From positions 5,381 to 69,380 of the forward strand of contig CAZRMT010000004.1 of NCBI GenBank assembly GCA_964601265.1: a stretch of 64,000 nucleotides of DNA, given 5' to 3'. The notes below the pieces were generated by a model. That model was not told the DNA's origin and made no database searches. It worked only from the letters and a program-made list of their open reading frames with translations. A program made the position numbers and the translations under genes. Position 1 is the first letter of the stretch. The number at the start of each line of letters is the position of its first letter. Source of the DNA: UBA4675 sp964601265. GTDB taxonomy: Bacteria; Bacillota; Clostridia; Christensenellales; Borkfalkiaceae. This document shows positions 62,079-64,000 of the stretch, in pieces.

Positions 62079-62917
62079 AAGTTATTCTCCTTTGTAGAAT
62101 AAATCATTTTTTCACCGTATACTTTCTCGTACGTTTCAACGCACGCTTGATAATTTTTCTCGCACATTATTTCTGCATTTTCTTTTGCGGTTTTATTTTC
62201 GTCGGGGAAAATAGGCGGTAAAATATGCACGGTGTACTCTTGCACAGGAAATCCGTCCGCACCGATTTTATCGCTGTCCGACATAGTAATAAAGCAAGGT
62301 ATTACGGGTACGTTATTTTTTGACGCAAATTTAAAAGCTCTGATTTTAAAAGGTCTTATTTTGCGGTAATTCCACCACATCGCTTGTTCGGGGTATATTA
62401 AGATATAATTACCGTTTTGCAATAAAACGTCTACCGCATTTAAAAAATTAGACATAGTTTTAATATTAGAACTGAGCGGAAGCGTGTCGCAATTTCTCAT
62501 AAGCGTGCCAAAAAGCCCAGGAAAACGATAATTCCCCTCTCTTATAACTTTATACATTCTTCTTTTACGAGTAAACTTATGTTTAAACGCTTCCCATAAG
62601 GCAAAATTATCGTGAGCGTTAAAGTGGTTGCAAGTAACAATCGCTCCGCCTTTTACCAACTCCAAATTTTCTTTCCCGATTATGTCTTTTATTATAAGCG
62701 TTCTGTTTTTTATGCTTTTTTTCACGTATGAAACAGCCATTTTATAAGAAAAAAATCTTTTTATTTTTGACGAAAGTTTTTTTCTTAAATAATCGACCTC
62801 ATCTGGTTGAATGGGTTCCGTCGGCGGGTCGTTTTCAACGTCCACGTCGAATTTTCCGTCAGCCTCGTATTCTTTTATTTTTTCTAATATTTCTAACCTG
62901 TCTTGAGCCTTTTCCAT
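62075..62917 (-). CDS. Lysophospholipid acyltransferase family protein
   Basis: This 280-residue protein has motif I TCNHFNAHDNFALWEAF (H-X4-D) near residue 98 and motif III YPEQAMWW near residue 178. The first 60 residues are an acidic extension with a basic segment. It lies between GT8 and the CrtO-like gene with tight spacing (2 bases, then overlap), pointing to a joint lipid or glycolipid pathway. The acceptor is not known. Confidence 0.85.
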   Translation of the reverse strand: MEKAQDRLEILEKIKEYEADGKFDVDVENDPPTEPIQPDEVDYLRKKLSSKIKRFFSYKMAVSYVKKSIKNRTLIIKDIIGKENLELVKGGAIVTCNHFNAHDNFALWEAFKHKFTRKRRMYKVIREGNYRFPGLFGTLMRNCDTLPLSSNIKTMSNFLNAVDVLLQNGNYILIYPEQAMWWNYRKIRPFKIRAFKFASKNNVPVIPCFITMSDSDKIGADGFPVQEYTVHILPPIFPDENKTAKENAEIMCEKNYQACVETYEKVYGEKMIYSTKENNL

Positions 62918-62919
62918 GA

Positions 62920-63864
62920 TTATTTTCTTAAAAATTTCCTTTTGAAGTTATTTTCGTTATCTACTTCAGCCTGAGCCTTTTCGAAAAGCAACGGCGTACT
63001 TTCTTCTTCTTTTCTTCTTTCCTCGTCGCTAAAATGTTCTTTTTCGTAGATTATATTGTCATAAAATATGGTTTGTTTGGCGTAATCCCAGAATATTTCG
63101 GAAAACATTATTCCGTCGTAATGCCAAGGTTTCATAGTTAAATGGTAATGAATTAAATTTAACTTTTCATAAGGAACAACACCCTCCGTCGGGTTTTTAT
63201 TCCAACCTCTATCGTAATAAGTAACGTTATTCATACATAAAACGTTTAATAGGTCTTGGTCTTGTGCCACGATAAAATAATATTTGTCGTTTAAGTCGAT
63301 AAACTTTTCAAAAATCTTATCTTCTCTAAACTTTCTAAGGTTTATCACGATTATGCCCGCATTAAAATAGTCGTCGTACTTATTAACCCCGATAACTTCT
63401 TCTACGTATTTTTGGAATACGGGATAAGCTAAAACAGCCTCGTCGGGCGCACCTGCAAGATAGGTGTCGCCTAATTCGATATTATATAATTCGGAAATAT
63501 CGCCTAAAACTACCGTATCGCAGTCAAGATAGAGAATTTTATCTAAATTGGGGAAAATGTGAGGCAAAAATAATCTGTAGTAAGTAGTCAAGGAATAATA
63601 ATCCCTCGTTTTTAATTTACCCTCTAATTGTTTAAGATTTCTCTCAACGTCAACGAAAATAATGTCGAAATCTTTTTCTTTTAAAGTATAAATTCTTTTT
63701 TTGTTTTCCTCGCTAACGTGACCGTTGTTGTAGAGAACGTATATTTCATAGGAATAATCTAACGACCTATTTTTCTTTAAAGAAGAAATGGAAACTCCCA
63801 TATAATCAATATACTTATCGTCAACCGTGTACGCGATATTTATCGTTTGTTTTGTTTTTTTCAT
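62920..63864 (-). CDS. Glycosyltransferase family 8 protein
   Basis: This 314-residue protein begins INIAYTVDDKYIDYMGVSISSLKKN and has the metal-binding D-x-D in KILYLDCDTVVLGDISELY, then FNAGIIVINLRKFRED and AQDQDLLNVL. GT8 enzymes use UDP-sugars and keep the anomeric configuration. The acceptor could be a lipid, LOS-like or wall polymer. The AAGGAG site precedes the ATG. A C-terminal charged tail ends the protein. It is the first gene of its operon. Confidence 0.92.
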   Translation of the reverse strand: MKKTKQTINIAYTVDDKYIDYMGVSISSLKKNRSLDYSYEIYVLYNNGHVSEENKKRIYTLKEKDFDIIFVDVERNLKQLEGKLKTRDYYSLTTYYRLFLPHIFPNLDKILYLDCDTVVLGDISELYNIELGDTYLAGAPDEAVLAYPVFQKYVEEVIGVNKYDDYFNAGIIVINLRKFREDKIFEKFIDLNDKYYFIVAQDQDLLNVLCMNNVTYYDRGWNKNPTEGVVPYEKLNLIHYHLTMKPWHYDGIMFSEIFWDYAKQTIFYDNIIYEKEHFSDEERRKEEESTPLLFEKAQAEVDNENNFKRKFLRK

Positions 63865-63917
63865 TTTTTAATCACTCCTTGTCAAATCTTAAAGATATAA
63901 GACGACTTAAAAATAAA

Positions 63918-63975
63918 TTTTGAGGAAAAGGCGTCCCTTTACCCTATTTTGAGGAAAAGGCGTCCCTTTACCCTA
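63918..63975. repeat. Tandem direct repeat, 2 x 29 bp
   Basis: Two perfect head-to-tail copies of 29 bases (63918-63946 and 63947-63975). Each contains AAAGG-CGTC-CCTTT, a short hairpin. A possible TATAAT for the GT8 operon (63989-63984, minus strand) would start transcription right at the repeat edge. There is no spacer, so it is not a CRISPR. Confidence 0.88.
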
Positions 63976-64000
63976 CGAAAAGCATTATATTTCGATTTTT

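Noticed and set aside
63918..63975. Possible start of a CRISPR array
   Set aside because: The 29-base units are contiguous with no spacers, only two are present, and no cas gene is near.

Overview
The window is AT-rich, densely coded DNA from a Gram-positive, low-GC bacterium, most likely an uncultured anaerobic member of the Clostridia. Support for this: an IspH-S1 fusion, PBP and SpoVA families of Firmicutes type, LexA, a T-box leader in front of pheST, consensus sigma-A promoters with 17-bp spacers, and strong GGAGG ribosome sites. It carries the sporulation genes spoVAC, spoVAD, spoVAE, yunB and gerW (ytfJ) and a dacF-type carboxypeptidase, so the lineage is a spore former or descends from one. 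The standard bacterial code fits. A 100-N gap flanked by the same 55 bases on both sides shows that this is a scaffolded, probably metagenomic, assembly. The order-level placement (for example Christensenellales-like) is a guess.

Layout. 1-560: the end of galT and its terminator. 570-10830 (+): one long operon that starts with a biotin-dependent sodium-pump decarboxylase set (acyl-CoA-type carboxyltransferase, gamma, biotin carrier, beta, OadA-type carboxyltransferase) and runs on without a visible terminator through surE, a BaiN-type flavoprotein, cmk, plsC and ispH-S1. 10860-15430 (+): trpS, a DUF5685 gene, a degenerate J-domain gene, a small membrane protein and an RlmD-type methyltransferase. 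15437-17311 (-): a PadR regulator fused to a long acidic linker and four membrane helices. 17448-19943 (+): a tyrosine recombinase and hflX. 20107-26950 (-): a large MucBP-repeat lipoprotein, mrp, a C_GCAxxG_C_C protein, an M50 protease, scpA and scpB. 26978-27958 (+): one membrane protein split by the gap. 27977-30956 (-): a Cys-rich mini-protein, DUF2953, gerW, dacF and an rsuA/rluB-type pseudouridine synthase, divergent from lexA (+) across a shared promoter region with a probable SOS box. 31572-39448 (-): miaB, mutS, mutL, miaA, ynbB. 39481-41646 (+): a class A PBP. 41645-48416 (-): a U32 peptidase, mutS2, a cysteine desulfurase and thiI. 48492-52172 (-): T-box, pheS, pheT. 52209-54793 (-): spoVAC, spoVAD, spoVAE, yunB. 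54870-55580 (-): an acyltransferase. 55753-55841 (-): tRNA-Ser(CGA). 55903-63864 (-): GT8, PlsC, a CrtO-like acyltransferase, an HMA protein, an M19 dipeptidase, purB, malic enzyme, deoC, deoB. The window ends in a 29-bp tandem repeat.

Functional themes. Most of the window is conserved housekeeping: mismatch repair plus ms2i6A tRNA modification, s4U synthesis by ThiI with its own desulfurase, chromosome segregation by ScpAB, and spore dipicolinate transport by SpoVA. The parts that stand out are the decarboxylase operon, which combines 12S-like, 5S-like and 1.3S-like transcarboxylase parts with a membrane sodium pump; the DUF5685 gene with isoprenoid-synthase-like aspartate motifs; the membrane-tethered PadR regulator; two matching long palindromes with compensatory changes; and an envelope glycolipid-like cluster (GT8, PlsC, CrtO-like). 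No phage, transposon, CRISPR array or recognisable defence island is visible.
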